From Lachnospiraceae bacterium (GTDB lineage Bacteria; Bacillota; Clostridia; Lachnospirales; Lachnospiraceae): a DNA stretch of 32,787 nucleotides. This document shows, piece by piece, positions 22,059-30,917 of the stretch. Both the position numbers and the translations under genes were made by a program. The notes beneath the pieces were generated by a model, which did not search any database, was not told the origin of the DNA, and saw nothing but the letters and a program-made list of their open reading frames with translations. The stretch spans positions 6,702 to 39,488 of the forward strand of contig JAJBTQ010000013.1 of assembly GCA_020860755.1 (NCBI GenBank), read 5' to 3'. Each line of letters opens with the position of its first letter. The first letter of the stretch is position 1.

Positions 22059-23162
22059 ATGAAACTGAAAAAATGGATCTTCAGCACGGCGGTGACCGGG
22101 TGTATCGTTTGCATCGGCCCGCTGCAGGCTTTTGCGGCCTCTTCCTCTGAGATTCAGGCACAGATCGAGTCCTACATGGAGGATCTGGAGGCCTCTCAGA
22201 AGAAAAGCGAGGAGCTTGAGGGTGAGATCTCTTCCAAACAGGAGGAAGTCGGGACACTCTATGCTGAGGTAGAATCTTTAAACATTGAACGAGAGTTCTA
22301 TTATCAGGAGATGAAGACGCGGATCGCGTACTTCTATGAGGAGTCACAGGGGACTACGCTTCTCGGCACACTGCTCGGCTCAAAGAACTTTGCCGAGCTG
22401 ATCAGCCGAATCCAGTTCCAACAGTCTCTCTATGAGTATGATTCCGCCCGCTTAGACGAGTATCGGGATCTGGTGGGAGATCTGGAGGACAAGAAGGAGG
22501 CTCTGGATGCTGAGTTGGATGATCTTGGAGATATGGTCGAAGAACAGGTCGTTTTGCAGGCCACACTGAATGCGACGATCTCCGATAAAGAATCCGAGCT
22601 CGCCGATGCGAAGGCAGCTGAAGCTGCGGCTGCTGCAGCGGCTGCTGAGGCGGCAGCAAAAGAGGCGGAAAAACGAGCCAGCACAGATGCGCTGGACTAT
22701 GCCATGACAGCGACGACGGATTCCTCGGATGAGACAGAGACAGCCGCCGAATCGGAATCCAAGGAAGAGGCATCTGCGCCTGAGGCCGAAGAGTCTTCGG
22801 GCAGTCAGGAGGAGCAGTCTTCCTCAAGTGAGCAGTCGTCACAGTCACCATCTTCTTCCGGAGCTGTGTCTGAGTCGGGTACGACCAGCGGCGGGCAGCT
22901 TACCCGGAGCAAAGGCGTGGTCTACTATAACGGCCATAGGGAGACTTGGTATTCGACGAGCGAAGGCTCTGCCGGCGTGGTTGTGGGCATCCCGGGCAGA
23001 TATACCGGATCGGACGGCATCATTCGTGATGGAGACGGCTACATCTGTGTGGCGAGCAGCGACTACCCGAAAGGGACTATTGTGGAGACATCCCTGGGTA
23101 CCGGCAAGGTCTATGACACCGGGTGCGCCAGCGGGACCATCGACATTTACACTGAGTGGTAA
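22059..23162 (+). CDS. Secreted coiled-coil protein with a 3D-like C-terminal domain, copy 2
   Basis: The 367 residues are a close paralogue of the preceding gene. They share a signal peptide (ending near LQAFA), a near-identical coiled coil, an Ala-rich run, a Ser/Glu spacer and the 3D-like end. Differences cluster in the spacer and around YSTSEGSAGVVVGIPGRYTG, while GKVYDTGCASGTIDIYTEW keeps the D-T-G typical of 3D domains. The copies probably arose by tandem duplication and are both kept under separate promoters. It is exported and likely acts at the cell wall. GAGGTG lies about 8 bases before the ATG. A strong terminator follows at 23193. Confidence 0.8.
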   Translation: MKLKKWIFSTAVTGCIVCIGPLQAFAASSSEIQAQIESYMEDLEASQKKSEELEGEISSKQEEVGTLYAEVESLNIEREFYYQEMKTRIAYFYEESQGTTLLGTLLGSKNFAELISRIQFQQSLYEYDSARLDEYRDLVGDLEDKKEALDAELDDLGDMVEEQVVLQATLNATISDKESELADAKAAEAAAAAAAAEAAAKEAEKRASTDALDYAMTATTDSSDETETAAESESKEEASAPEAEESSGSQEEQSSSSEQSSQSPSSSGAVSESGTTSGGQLTRSKGVVYYNGHRETWYSTSEGSAGVVVGIPGRYTGSDGIIRDGDGYICVASSDYPKGTIVETSLGTGKVYDTGCASGTIDIYTEW

Positions 23163-23192
23163 CGCGCACTTTAAAATAATACAGATTGACAC

Positions 23193-23222
23193 AGAACCCT
23201 GCGAAGGCAGGGTTCTTTTTTT
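23193..23222 (+). terminator. Intrinsic terminator after copy 2
   Basis: AGAACCCTGC (23193-23202) and GCAGGGTTCT (23207-23216) form a perfect 10-base stem with a GAAG loop, followed by TTTTTT. Confidence 0.9.
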
Positions 23223-23315
23223 GCGCGAACATTCCCCCTTTTCATTTGGTAAAACACAGATTACAGAGCAGGAGGGCTGCCGTTTACAATAGGAGAAAAG
23301 CAAGAAGAAAACCGG

Positions 23316-23344
23316 TTAAAAAACCGATCGTGCATGGATATAAT
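23316..23344 (+). promoter_or_regulatory. Promoter of the CAP-domain gene
   Basis: TTAAAA (23316-23321), 17 bases, TATAAT (23339-23344), 28 bases before the start codon. Confidence 0.5.
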
Positions 23345-23371
23345 AAATATCTGAATGAAAGGGGTACCGTT

Positions 23372-25216
23372 ATGAAAAAACTGTTTTATAAGATTACAAC
23401 GATTCTTTGCATCACACTGATGTGTGTCGGAATCTATCCGGCTACGACAACATTTGCTGCCGCGTCGGATACAGTGATGGTGACAGGGACATATAACTAT
23501 GGGCAGGCTTTTGAAGTGCTGGATATCGTGAACCAGGAACGGGAAGCTGCCGGACTGTCGGACCTGAGCATGGATCAGGGGCTGCTGGATGCGGCGATGC
23601 AGCGGGCGGCCGAGGTGAGTATCTATTTCAGTCATACACGCCCTTCGGGAGAACAGTGTTTTACGGTTTCCTCCCAGGCAAATGCGGAAAACATTGCAGC
23701 CGGAGAATCCAGCGCGTCGGCAGTGATGTCCGATTGGATGAATTCTGACGGACACAGGAATAACATCATGTCTGAGGGCGCACAGTCCATCGGAGTTGGT
23801 TGTTTTGTTCAGGGCGGCACGACTTACTGGGTACAGCTGTTTGGAACCGGAGGAGCTTCCGGGGCAGGGAATGCCGGCAGCTGGGAAGATACAGTCTCGA
23901 TCGCGATCGACCCCGGTCTTTTTAACGGGTGTTTGTCTTTACAGTTATCAGAATACGAACTTGAGACAGGCCAGTCCGCATCCTCCAGTGTGAGCCTGGC
24001 GAATCCGGAATTCTCCGGTGCATATGCAGCACTCGATCCGAGCCAGTTTGTCTGGAGCAGCAGTTCTTCCGATGTGACTGTGGACGCATACGGGACAGTG
24101 ACCGCCGTAAATGCCGGCAGCGCAGACATCACGGTGTCAACTGCCTCCGGCGGTCTATACGCGACTACATCCATCCAAGTCAATGGAACAGAGGCCCAGA
24201 CGGAAGTGATTCCGGAAGATGATCCATATCCGCAAGGCGAGCAGACGCCGGAAGATATACAGGAACCGACAGACGAACAGACACCGGGAGAAGTACAGGA
24301 ACCGACAGATGAACAGAACCCGGATGACGAACAGATTCCTGATGAGAACAATGTAGAGGAATACGGAGACGCCCCGAAAGAAGATGAGGGCCTTACAGAC
24401 GAAGAGATAGATGAGGACGATTCCGGAGTGGCGCGCATTGAAATGGATCCGGAGGAGGCAGTGATAAAAGAGGGTGAGGTGTACACCTTACAGCCCACGA
24501 TGAGCTGGTACAGCTCCGAGTATCCGAACGGTGTGGAAATGGACTTCAGCTTTCTGGAAGAGGAGTTCAATTATATTGAGGGATCCCTTGTCACAGCCGA
24601 TGGAGAGACGACTGCTATCGGAACGGACGAAATGGAGGACTTGCTCTCCTGTGAGTTCCTCTCGGACAAGGAATTTGCCATGACGGCAGGGACGCTTAAT
24701 GAAGAGTATGAAGGCGCTGTGATCACGCTTAATCTGGTGACAGAAGGGGACACTTCCTGGCTCGATGAGAACGGCACATGGACCTGGACCACACAGTTTC
24801 AGGTTACCCTGATACGTGAGGATGCTGAGGAAGGTGCGGAAGAAGGTATCGTTCCGGGAAACGGAGACGGAACGACCGGAGATGCCGGCACCACGGACAT
24901 CACCAACGTAACGAACAATACTACTAATAATATCAATAATAATATCAACAATACAGCAAATGTAACCGCGAATAATATTAACAACAGCAGGATCACCGTT
25001 TTTAAAAACGCGCCCTGGCACAGAGGTGGACCGGAGAAGATGTTCACTTCGACAAAACCGGTCAGGAAGGGAGATGGAAAAACAAATTCCGGGATTAGGG
25101 CAACGACAAGGCCGAAGACCGGAGACAACACCCTTATGGTGAGATATCTGCTGATCGCAGCTGCTGCGTGTGGAGGCATAGCCGGAGTCGTCGTGTACAG
25201 AAGAAGAAAAGCATGA
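23372..25216 (+). CDS. Wall-anchored CAP-domain (SCP/PR-1-like) protein
   Basis: The 614 residues start with a signal peptide (to about residue 30). A CAP domain follows (about 45-158), with His88 (FSHTRPSG), Glu106 (AENIAAG) and His128 (DGHRNNIM) of the usual cavity. A bacterial Ig-like (BIG2-style) domain spans about 180-275, with an acidic spacer containing repeated EPTDEQ units (about 290-335). Another beta-rich domain and a strikingly Asn-rich stretch (NNTTNNINNNINN, about 515-545) come next. The sorting signal is RPKTGD (580-585), a hydrophobic segment and RRRKA. Bacterial CAP proteins are secreted or surface factors whose activity is mostly unknown. The frame is open upstream to 23186, but ATG 23372 is preceded by GAAAGGGG and begins a proper signal peptide. 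Confidence 0.88.
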   Translation: MKKLFYKITTILCITLMCVGIYPATTTFAAASDTVMVTGTYNYGQAFEVLDIVNQEREAAGLSDLSMDQGLLDAAMQRAAEVSIYFSHTRPSGEQCFTVSSQANAENIAAGESSASAVMSDWMNSDGHRNNIMSEGAQSIGVGCFVQGGTTYWVQLFGTGGASGAGNAGSWEDTVSIAIDPGLFNGCLSLQLSEYELETGQSASSSVSLANPEFSGAYAALDPSQFVWSSSSSDVTVDAYGTVTAVNAGSADITVSTASGGLYATTSIQVNGTEAQTEVIPEDDPYPQGEQTPEDIQEPTDEQTPGEVQEPTDEQNPDDEQIPDENNVEEYGDAPKEDEGLTDEEIDEDDSGVARIEMDPEEAVIKEGEVYTLQPTMSWYSSEYPNGVEMDFSFLEEEFNYIEGSLVTADGETTAIGTDEMEDLLSCEFLSDKEFAMTAGTLNEEYEGAVITLNLVTEGDTSWLDENGTWTWTTQFQVTLIREDAEEGAEEGIVPGNGDGTTGDAGTTDITNVTNNTTNNINNNINNTANVTANNINNSRITVFKNAPWHRGGPEKMFTSTKPVRKGDGKTNSGIRATTRPKTGDNTLMVRYLLIAAAACGGIAGVVVYRRRKA

Positions 25217-25244
25217 ATGAATCAGAAAACAACCGCGCCGGCTT

Positions 25245-25739
25245 TCAGAACACGTAGAATCCGAGAATGCCGAGGCCTACGGCGATCAGGGCACCTGCGA
25301 CGACATCTCTTAAAAAGTGGACCCGGGCAATGACACGGGCCACGGCGAGAAACGCGCCTGCAGCCATCAGGACGATTCCTGCGGGGATATTGATCCAAAG
25401 CATGGCCATGGCGATCATAAAAGCAGAAAAGACATGACGGCTGGGAAACGATCTTCCGGCCGTCTCTTTTTCGATGAGAGGCTGCTCGCCCCACACTTCG
25501 TAGGGGCGTTTTGCGTTCACGATCCGCCGAAAGATGGTGACGAGTATAAATGAGATCACGGGGACCAGAAGTATCTGCGCAAAGCGCGGATCTCCCAGAA
25601 TGAGAAGAATGACGAGCATGGCGGGATAGATCACATAAAATGCAATGGTCACCACGCGGTTCGCCGCGAGAAGCACGTGCTTCCTTTTTTCATTTGTCTC
25701 AAAGGGACGCGCCAGCGCATCATAATACGATTTCTGCAT
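25245..25739 (-). CDS. PAP2-family membrane phosphatase
   Basis: The 164 residues have about five hydrophobic segments and the three PAP2 phosphatase motifs: NAKRPYE (motif 1, K-x-x-x-x-x-x-R-P), FPSRHVFS (motif 2, with Arg in place of the usual Gly of P-S-G-H), and ARVIARVHFLRDV (motif 3, with R-x-x-x-x-x-H-x-x-x-D). It should dephosphorylate lipid phosphates such as undecaprenyl diphosphate or phosphatidate near the membrane. The start at 25739 is an ATG; a GGGAAAGGAG-like site precedes it. It is convergent with the CAP gene with a 28-base gap. A strong inverted repeat separates it from the ferredoxin gene upstream. Confidence 0.85.
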   Translation of the reverse strand: MQKSYYDALARPFETNEKRKHVLLAANRVVTIAFYVIYPAMLVILLILGDPRFAQILLVPVISFILVTIFRRIVNAKRPYEVWGEQPLIEKETAGRSFPSRHVFSAFMIAMAMLWINIPAGIVLMAAGAFLAVARVIARVHFLRDVVAGALIAVGLGILGFYVF

Positions 25740-25771
25740 GGGTCGGCCGCTCCTTTCCCCTTAACGGCAGA

Positions 25772-25804
25772 GAACTGTTATTTTCGATGTGAAAATAACA
25801 GTTC
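25772..25804. repeat. Perfect 14-base inverted repeat
   Basis: GAACTGTTATTTTC (25772-25785) and GAAAATAACAGTTC (25791-25804) pair perfectly around a 5-base loop. It lies between the ferredoxin gene (ending at 25839 on the minus strand) and the PAP2 gene. It could terminate the ferredoxin transcript, although no separate T-run follows, or serve as an operator for the PAP2 gene. Confidence 0.7.
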
Positions 25805-25838
25805 CCGTGATGGTTTCCTAATTGTTGATAGCCTATAC

Positions 25839-26012
25839 TCAGTCTGCTGACTCGATGGCGCCTACCGGACATCCTTCCGCGCAGGAACCGCAGCTGATGC
25901 AGCTATCCGCATCAATCTGATAATGCTCATCGCCGGCAGAGATTGCGCCGATCGGGCATGAACCCTCGCAGGTTCCACAGGATATGCAAGTGTCATTAAT
26001 CACATATGCCAT
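25839..26012 (-). CDS. 2[4Fe-4S] ferredoxin
   Basis: The 57 residues start MAYVINDTCISCGTCEGSCP and hold two C-x-x-C-x-x-C-x-x-x-C-P clusters (C9, C12, C15, C19 and C38, C41, C44, C48). This is the classic clostridial ferredoxin that carries electrons for pyruvate:ferredoxin oxidoreductase, hydrogenase and Rnf. It is cytoplasmic. AAGGAGGA precedes the ATG at the right distance. It has its own promoter (26071-26099) and is probably transcribed singly. An inverted repeat lies 35 bases after the stop. Confidence 0.95.
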   Translation of the reverse strand: MAYVINDTCISCGTCEGSCPIGAISAGDEHYQIDADSCISCGSCAEGCPVGAIESAD

Positions 26013-26070
26013 GATAAATCCTCCTTATACAAAATAAATCTTCGCAAGCAACAGGTGCTTTGTACGATAC

Positions 26071-26099
26071 ATGATAATACAAAAATGCTCGGATTGCAA
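26071..26099 (-). promoter_or_regulatory. Promoter of the ferredoxin gene
   Basis: On the minus strand TTGCAA (26094-26099) and TATCAT (26071-26076) are 17 bases apart, with an overlapping TATTAT alternative. Confidence 0.5.
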
Positions 26100-26167
26100 G
26101 GGAAAAAAACGAAGAAAATCCTCGAAATTTCGCGGAAATAAAGGAAGTTTCGACTAACCTGCCGGAG

Positions 26168-27715
26168 TCACTGGCGATAGGTTCGAAGGAAATCTTCTAA
26201 TTTTGTAGCAGCATCCTGAAGCAATTCGACCCGGGGAAGGTAGACGATGCGGAAGTGATCCGGTTTTTTCCAGTTGAACCCGCTTCCCTGCACGATGAGC
26301 ACCCGCTTTTCCCGGAGAAAATCCAGAGCAAACTGTTCGTCGTCGTGGATGTGGAATTTTTTTACGTCCAGCTTCGGGAAGATGTAGAATCCCGCCTTGG
26401 GTTTTACCGCCGTGATCCCGGGAATGTCAATCAAAGCCTTGTAGATAAATTCCCGCTGCTCATATACCCGGCCGCCGGGCACGATGTATTCGTTGACGCT
26501 CTGATAACCCCCGAGGGCGGTCTGCACAATGGACTGGCCCGGCACATTGGAGCACAGCCGCATATTGGAGAGCATATTGAGACCTTCGATGTAGTCTCTT
26601 GCGATCTTCTTGTTCCCGCTTAAGATCATCCATCCGATCCGGAAGCCTGCGATCATGTGTGACTTTGACAGTCCGGAAAACGTGACACAGAACAGATCCG
26701 GCGCGAGGGATGCGATGGAAATGTGCTCCCCGCCGTCCATGACGAGCCGGTCATACATCTCATCGGAGAAGATGATCAGCTGGTGGCGCCGTGCCAGTTC
26801 CACGATCTGCTCCAGGATCTCCCGCGGGTATAGTGCGCCGGTGGGATTATTCGGGTTGATAACGACGATGGCCTTTGTCCGGCTTGTGATCTTTCGCTCG
26901 ATATCTTTCAGATCCGGGCACCATTCCGCCTGTTCATCGCAGATGTAGTGGACCGGTTTGCCGCCAGCCAGTGTCGCGGTGGCGGTCCAGAGCGGGTAGT
27001 CGGGGGAGGGGATTAAGATCTCATCTCCGTCATTTAAGAGCGCCTGCATGGATAGGTTGATCAGTTCACTTGCGCCGTTTCCGGTATAAACGTCCTGAAT
27101 CTGGACATTCGGGATGCGCTTTATCTGGGCATACTGCATGATTGCCTTGCGCGTGGCGAACAGGCCCTTTGAGTCGGAGTAGCCCTCGCAGTTTGAGGCC
27201 TGCCTGCGAAAGTCCAAAAGGACTTCATCCGGTGCACGGAATCCGAAGGGAGCCGGATTGCCGATGTTTAATTTCAGGATGTCGATCCCGGCATCGCTCA
27301 TTAAATTGGCCGCATCGACGACAGGGCCGCGGACGTCATAGAGGACATCATCTAATTTGGTTGATTTTTTTATTTCTTTCATCGCTGTTTCTTCTTCGTC
27401 GTCAGAATAGTCTGTTGACAGGCTGTTGCGCCCGGGATCTCCGGACACCGCTGTTTCGTCTACGGATATAGACGAAACTACATCCGTATCGGATTCTCCC
27501 ATAAGCCAGAGCGGATCAACGCCGAGTACCTCGGCCAGAACGCGGAGGATATCCGCGCGCGGCACGGTCTTGCCGCTGCAGTACTGGCTCATGTGGCTCT
27601 TGCCGATGTGGATGCCGTCAGGCTCGCCGGTCTCGTTTGCGAGGCGGATCACGTCGACCTGGCGGAAGTTCTTTGCCTTCATGGAGGCTTTTAAGCGTTC
27701 TGCAAACGTATTCAT
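26168..27715 (-). CDS. XRE-type DNA-binding domain fused to a class I aminotransferase
   Basis: The 515 residues join an N-terminal XRE helix-turn-helix (about 5-70, MNTFAERLKASMKAKNFRQV then SHMSQYCSGKTVPRADILRV) to a complete class I/II pyridoxal-phosphate aminotransferase (about 115-515). A Ser/Asp/Glu linker (about 75-112) separates them. The enzyme half has GNGASELIN (212-220), NPNNPTG (287-293) and SDEMYD (317-322). The Schiff-base Lys351 is in SGLSKS, and Arg359 is in FRIGW. It is most like AlaA alanine aminotransferases, so alanine-pyruvate or a related exchange is likely. An active enzyme coupled to a DNA-binding head recalls MocR regulators, which use a GntR head instead. The upstream gap carries repeated ATTGAAC motifs that it could bind. 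Confidence 0.88.
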   Translation of the reverse strand: MNTFAERLKASMKAKNFRQVDVIRLANETGEPDGIHIGKSHMSQYCSGKTVPRADILRVLAEVLGVDPLWLMGESDTDVVSSISVDETAVSGDPGRNSLSTDYSDDEEETAMKEIKKSTKLDDVLYDVRGPVVDAANLMSDAGIDILKLNIGNPAPFGFRAPDEVLLDFRRQASNCEGYSDSKGLFATRKAIMQYAQIKRIPNVQIQDVYTGNGASELINLSMQALLNDGDEILIPSPDYPLWTATATLAGGKPVHYICDEQAEWCPDLKDIERKITSRTKAIVVINPNNPTGALYPREILEQIVELARRHQLIIFSDEMYDRLVMDGGEHISIASLAPDLFCVTFSGLSKSHMIAGFRIGWMILSGNKKIARDYIEGLNMLSNMRLCSNVPGQSIVQTALGGYQSVNEYIVPGGRVYEQREFIYKALIDIPGITAVKPKAGFYIFPKLDVKKFHIHDDEQFALDFLREKRVLIVQGSGFNWKKPDHFRIVYLPRVELLQDAATKLEDFLRTYRQ

Positions 27716-27735
27716 TTATAATCCTTTCTTAAATA

Positions 27736-27963
27736 GTTGCGCGAACAAATGCATTTCTCCCCGACACAATGCAGTGTTGTCAAGGAATCATTTTCTACGC
27801 GCAACGTCACATAATTAAACTATGCTCTTGTTAAAATTGAACTTATGTGTAATTGAATCAGATTATATAGAAAGTTCAAGAAAATGTCAAGAAAAAAGTT
27901 AAAAAGTTCAATATAATAAGGAGAAAACTGGGAAAATCGGGGCATAGCAGAGTTAAATTGAAC
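27736..27963. promoter_or_regulatory. Operator-rich gap between the aminotransferase fusion and proS
   Basis: The 375-base AT-rich gap 27716-28090 holds no gene. It contains an 8-base inverted repeat (GTTGCGCG 27736-27743, CGCGCAAC 27798-27805) around AAATGCATTT. Repeated ATTGAAC/GTTCAAT strings occur at 27836-27842, 27906-27912 and 27957-27963, with variants at 27852-27858 and 27874-27880. Two of them extend to GTTA(A)AATTGAAC, nearly a palindrome. These are candidate sites for the XRE head of the fusion protein. For proS, TATACT stands in GTTATACTACC near 28003 with a poor -35. No T-box features were found. Confidence 0.5.
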
Positions 27964-28090
27964 TGCGATCGGCTCTTTTCCAACCGCACCAATTGTGTTA
28001 TACTACCCGTGGTCACGTTTGTTTTCAAGATCGGACAGGTCTTGTCAGAACATAACAGCTACAGATGAGATAGTAAAGGAGATGTCAGTT

Positions 28091-29533
28091 ATGGCGAAGG
28101 ATGAGAAGAAGCTGGTAGAGGCCATCACCTCCAGAGATGTTGATTTTGCGCAGTGGTACACCGACGTGGTAAAAAAAGCTGGCCTGATGGAGTATTCCAG
28201 CATGAGGGGCTGCATGATCTACAAGCCGCTCGGATACGCACTCTGGGAGAACATCCAACAGGAGTTGGACCGGCGGTTTAAGGAGACCGGTGTAGAGAAT
28301 GTCTATCTGCCGCTGTTTATTCCGGAAAGCCTTCTGGAGAAAGAAAAGGATCACGTGGAAGGGTTTGCGCCGGAGGTGGCGTGGGTCACCCACGGGGGTG
28401 AAAACAAACTCCAGGAGCGGATCTGTGTCCGGCCGACGTCCGAGACTATGTTCTGTGACTTCTATAAAAACGATATTGAATCTTACCGGGACCTTCCACG
28501 GCTCTACAACCAGTGGTGTTCCGTGGTTCGCTGGGAAAAGGAGACCCGGCCGTTTCTCCGCACAAGGGAGTTTTTGTGGCAGGAGGGGCATACGGCCCAT
28601 GCGACCGGCGAGGATGCCGAGGAGCGGACGCTTTTGATGCTCAAGGTTTACGGCGATTTTGTGGAGGATTTCCTTGCGATTCCCGTGATCCGCGGGAAAA
28701 AGACGGACAGGGAGAAGTTTGCCGGAGCTGAGGCCACCTACACGATCGAATCCATGATGTACGACGGCAAGGCGCTTCAGTCTGCCACAAGCCATTACTT
28801 TGGCGACGGGTTTGCCCGGGCATTCGGGATCCAGTATTCGGATAAGGATAACGAGCTCAAGTACGTACATCAGACCTCCTGGGGGATCTCGACCAGGGTT
28901 ATCGGCGCGATCATCATGGTGCACGGCGACGACGACGGACTCGTGCTTCCGCCGGCTGTGGCACCGACTCAGGTCATGGTGATCCCGATCCAGCAGAGGA
29001 AAGAGGGTATTCTTCCGGCGGCTGAGGAGTTAAAGGAGCGGCTCGGTAAGGTCTGCCGCGTGAAGCTTGATGACACGGACAAGAGTCCGGGCTGGAAGTT
29101 CTCCGAGCAGGAGATGCGCGGGATTCCGGTCCGTGTAGAGCTGGGGCCGAAGGATCTGGCCGCATGTCAGTGCGTGCTGGTCCGCCGCGATACGAGGGAA
29201 AAGACGATTGTCTCCTTAGATGACGTGGAGACGGAAGTTACAGCCCTTTTGGATACGATCCAAAAAGACATGTATGACCGGGCGAAAGACTTTATGGATT
29301 CCCATATCAGTGACGCCCACGATTATCAGGAGTTTTGTGAGAACATAAACACGAAGCCGGGCTATATCCGCGGGATGTGGTGCGGTGACCCGGCCTGCGA
29401 AGAGCGGATCAAGGATGAGACGGGAGCGACATCCCGCTGCATGCCGTTTGACGATCAGGAGCGGATCGCTGAGACCTGTGTCTGCTGCGGCAAGCCGGCG
29501 AAGAGCCTCGTCTATTGGGGGCGGGCATATTAA
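28091..29533 (+). CDS. proS: Prolyl-tRNA synthetase, type 3 (archaeal/eukaryotic form)
   Basis: The 480-residue class II enzyme attaches proline to tRNA-Pro. Residues 114-120 read RPTSETM, and motif 2 appears at 152-170 ([19 protein letters not shown]). The C-terminus has the zinc-binding cysteines ([16 protein letters not shown]) and ends in Tyr, as in the type 3 family, which lacks the editing insertion of the bacterial form. Length is normal. The frame is open back to 27995, but ATG 28091 is best: AAAGGAG (28075-28081) lies 9 bases upstream, whereas it abuts ATG 28082. Its TAA overlaps the ATG of cca. Confidence 0.95.
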   Translation: MAKDEKKLVEAITSRDVDFAQWYTDVVKKAGLMEYSSMRGCMIYKPLGYALWENIQQELDRRFKETGVENVYLPLFIPESLLEKEKDHVEGFAPEVAWVTHGGENKLQERICVRPTSETMFCDFYKNDIESYRDLPRLYNQWCSVVRWEKETRPFLRTREFLWQEGHTAHATGEDAEERTLLMLKVYGDFVEDFLAIPVIRGKKTDREKFAGAEATYTIESMMYDGKALQSATSHYFGDGFARAFGIQYSDKDNELKYVHQTSWGISTRVIGAIIMVHGDDDGLVLPPAVAPTQVMVIPIQQRKEGILPAAEELKERLGKVCRVKLDDTDKSPGWKFSEQEMRGIPVRVELGPKDLAACQCVLVRRDTREKTIVSLDDVETEVTALLDTIQKDMYDRAKDFMDSHISDAHDYQEFCENINTKPGYIRGMWCGDPACEERIKDETGATSRCMPFDDQERIAETCVCCGKPAKSLVYWGRAY

Positions 29534-30891
29534 TGAGGATTGAACTGCCGGATAAGGTTTCTTATCTGATCTCGGAACTGAATAAAGCCGGCTTTGACGC
29601 CTATGCCGTCGGCGGCTGTGTCCGCGACGCGATCCTTGGGCGCACTCCGGAGGACTGGGATGTCACAACTCCTGCGACGCCAAAACAGGTGAAAAACGTG
29701 TTTCGCGGTCCCGGCATCTTTACGGTCGATACCGGCATTGAGCACGGAACCGTGACCGTCATGATGGACGGAGAAGGATTTGAAGTGACCACGTACCGTC
29801 TGGACGGGCACTACGATGATGCCCGCCATCCAAGCGAGGTAACTTATACCGATGTGCTGACGGAGGACTTAAAGCGACGGGACTTCACGATCAATGCCAT
29901 GGCATACAACGAGGACGCCGGTCTTGTGGACGCATTTGACGGGCTCGACGACTTAAATCGGGGCGTGATCCGCTGTGTGGGGAACCCCGAAGAGCGCTTC
30001 GGCGAGGATGCCCTGCGCATGATGCGGGCGGTGCGCTTTGCGGCGCAGCTCGGCTTTGCGATCGATGCGGATACCCGGGCTGCCATCCCGAAGCTGGCAG
30101 ACAACTTAAGCCTGATCAGCGCGGAGCGGATCCGGACAGAGCTCGTGAAGCTTTTGATCTCCCCCCATCCCGATGCGATGCGGGAGGTCTGGGAGACCGG
30201 CATGGCTGATGTGTTTTTGCCGGAGTTTTCCCGGCTTATGGAGACTGAGCAGAACAATCCGCACCACTGCGGGACCGTCGGGGAACACACCATCCGTTCC
30301 CTCATGGAAGTGGATCCGGATCCGGTGCTTCGGCTGACCATGCTGTTTCACGATATAGCCAAACCGTACTGTGTCAAAAAGGGCGAGGACGGCTTCGACC
30401 ATTTTCACGGGCATCCGAGGCTCGGTGCCGAGATGACACGGGAGATCATGCGCCGGTTGAAATTTGACAATGATACGATCGCGCGGGTCTGTGCGCTTGT
30501 GGCGGCCCATGACGACCGGCCGTATCCGCCGACCAAGCAGGCAGTGAGGAGATCCATCTATCGGAACGGAGTGGAACAGTATCCGGCCCTGTTTGCGGTA
30601 AAGCGGGCAGACATTCTGGCGCAGAGTGACTACCTTCAAAAAGAAAAACTGGAATATATGGACGAATATGAAGCCGTGTATGATCAGATCATGGAGGCGC
30701 ACGACTGCCTCTCCCGCAAAGATCTGGCCGTGACAGGATCTGATCTCATCGAGGCCGGCATAAAGCCGGGAAAAGAGATGGGTCAGATCCTGTCACGCAT
30801 GCTGGAGGACGTCATCGATGAGCCCTCCCTGAATGAAAAACAGATCCTGCTTGCACGGCTGGCGGATGGGAAATATGCTGACCCGGATTAA
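29533..30891 (+). CDS. cca: CCA tRNA nucleotidyltransferase
   Basis: The 452-residue class II enzyme adds or repairs the CCA end of tRNAs. It has GGCVRD (27-32) and the catalytic DWD (41-43), the RRDFTINAM motif (115-123), the RNA-binding head region near ERFGEDALRMMR, and an HD domain (HD at 273-274, LFHDIAKP). The HD domain gives the longer form of the family phosphohydrolase activity in some members. The start ATG overlaps the proS stop (TAATG), indicating translational coupling, so the two tRNA-maturation genes are co-expressed. An ATG-like start at 29515 lies inside proS and is less likely. It is convergent with the mutase gene. Confidence 0.93.
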   Translation: MRIELPDKVSYLISELNKAGFDAYAVGGCVRDAILGRTPEDWDVTTPATPKQVKNVFRGPGIFTVDTGIEHGTVTVMMDGEGFEVTTYRLDGHYDDARHPSEVTYTDVLTEDLKRRDFTINAMAYNEDAGLVDAFDGLDDLNRGVIRCVGNPEERFGEDALRMMRAVRFAAQLGFAIDADTRAAIPKLADNLSLISAERIRTELVKLLISPHPDAMREVWETGMADVFLPEFSRLMETEQNNPHHCGTVGEHTIRSLMEVDPDPVLRLTMLFHDIAKPYCVKKGEDGFDHFHGHPRLGAEMTREIMRRLKFDNDTIARVCALVAAHDDRPYPPTKQAVRRSIYRNGVEQYPALFAVKRADILAQSDYLQKEKLEYMDEYEAVYDQIMEAHDCLSRKDLAVTGSDLIEAGIKPGKEMGQILSRMLEDVIDEPSLNEKQILLARLADGKYADPD

Positions 30892-30917
30892 CACCCGCCA
30901 TGCAAAAGCAGTGGACC

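Noticed and set aside
23186-23371. Longer N-terminus for the CAP protein
   Set aside because: It would start within the preceding terminator hairpin and hide the signal peptide. ATG 23372 has its own ribosome site.
27716-28090. T-box riboswitch before proS
   Set aside because: No T-box GGTGG-type bulge, no specifier stem and no terminator/antiterminator pair could be found in the gap.
27995-28090. Longer N-terminus for prolyl-tRNA synthetase
   Set aside because: The extra residues do not resemble the family, and the good ribosome site lies inside this extension.
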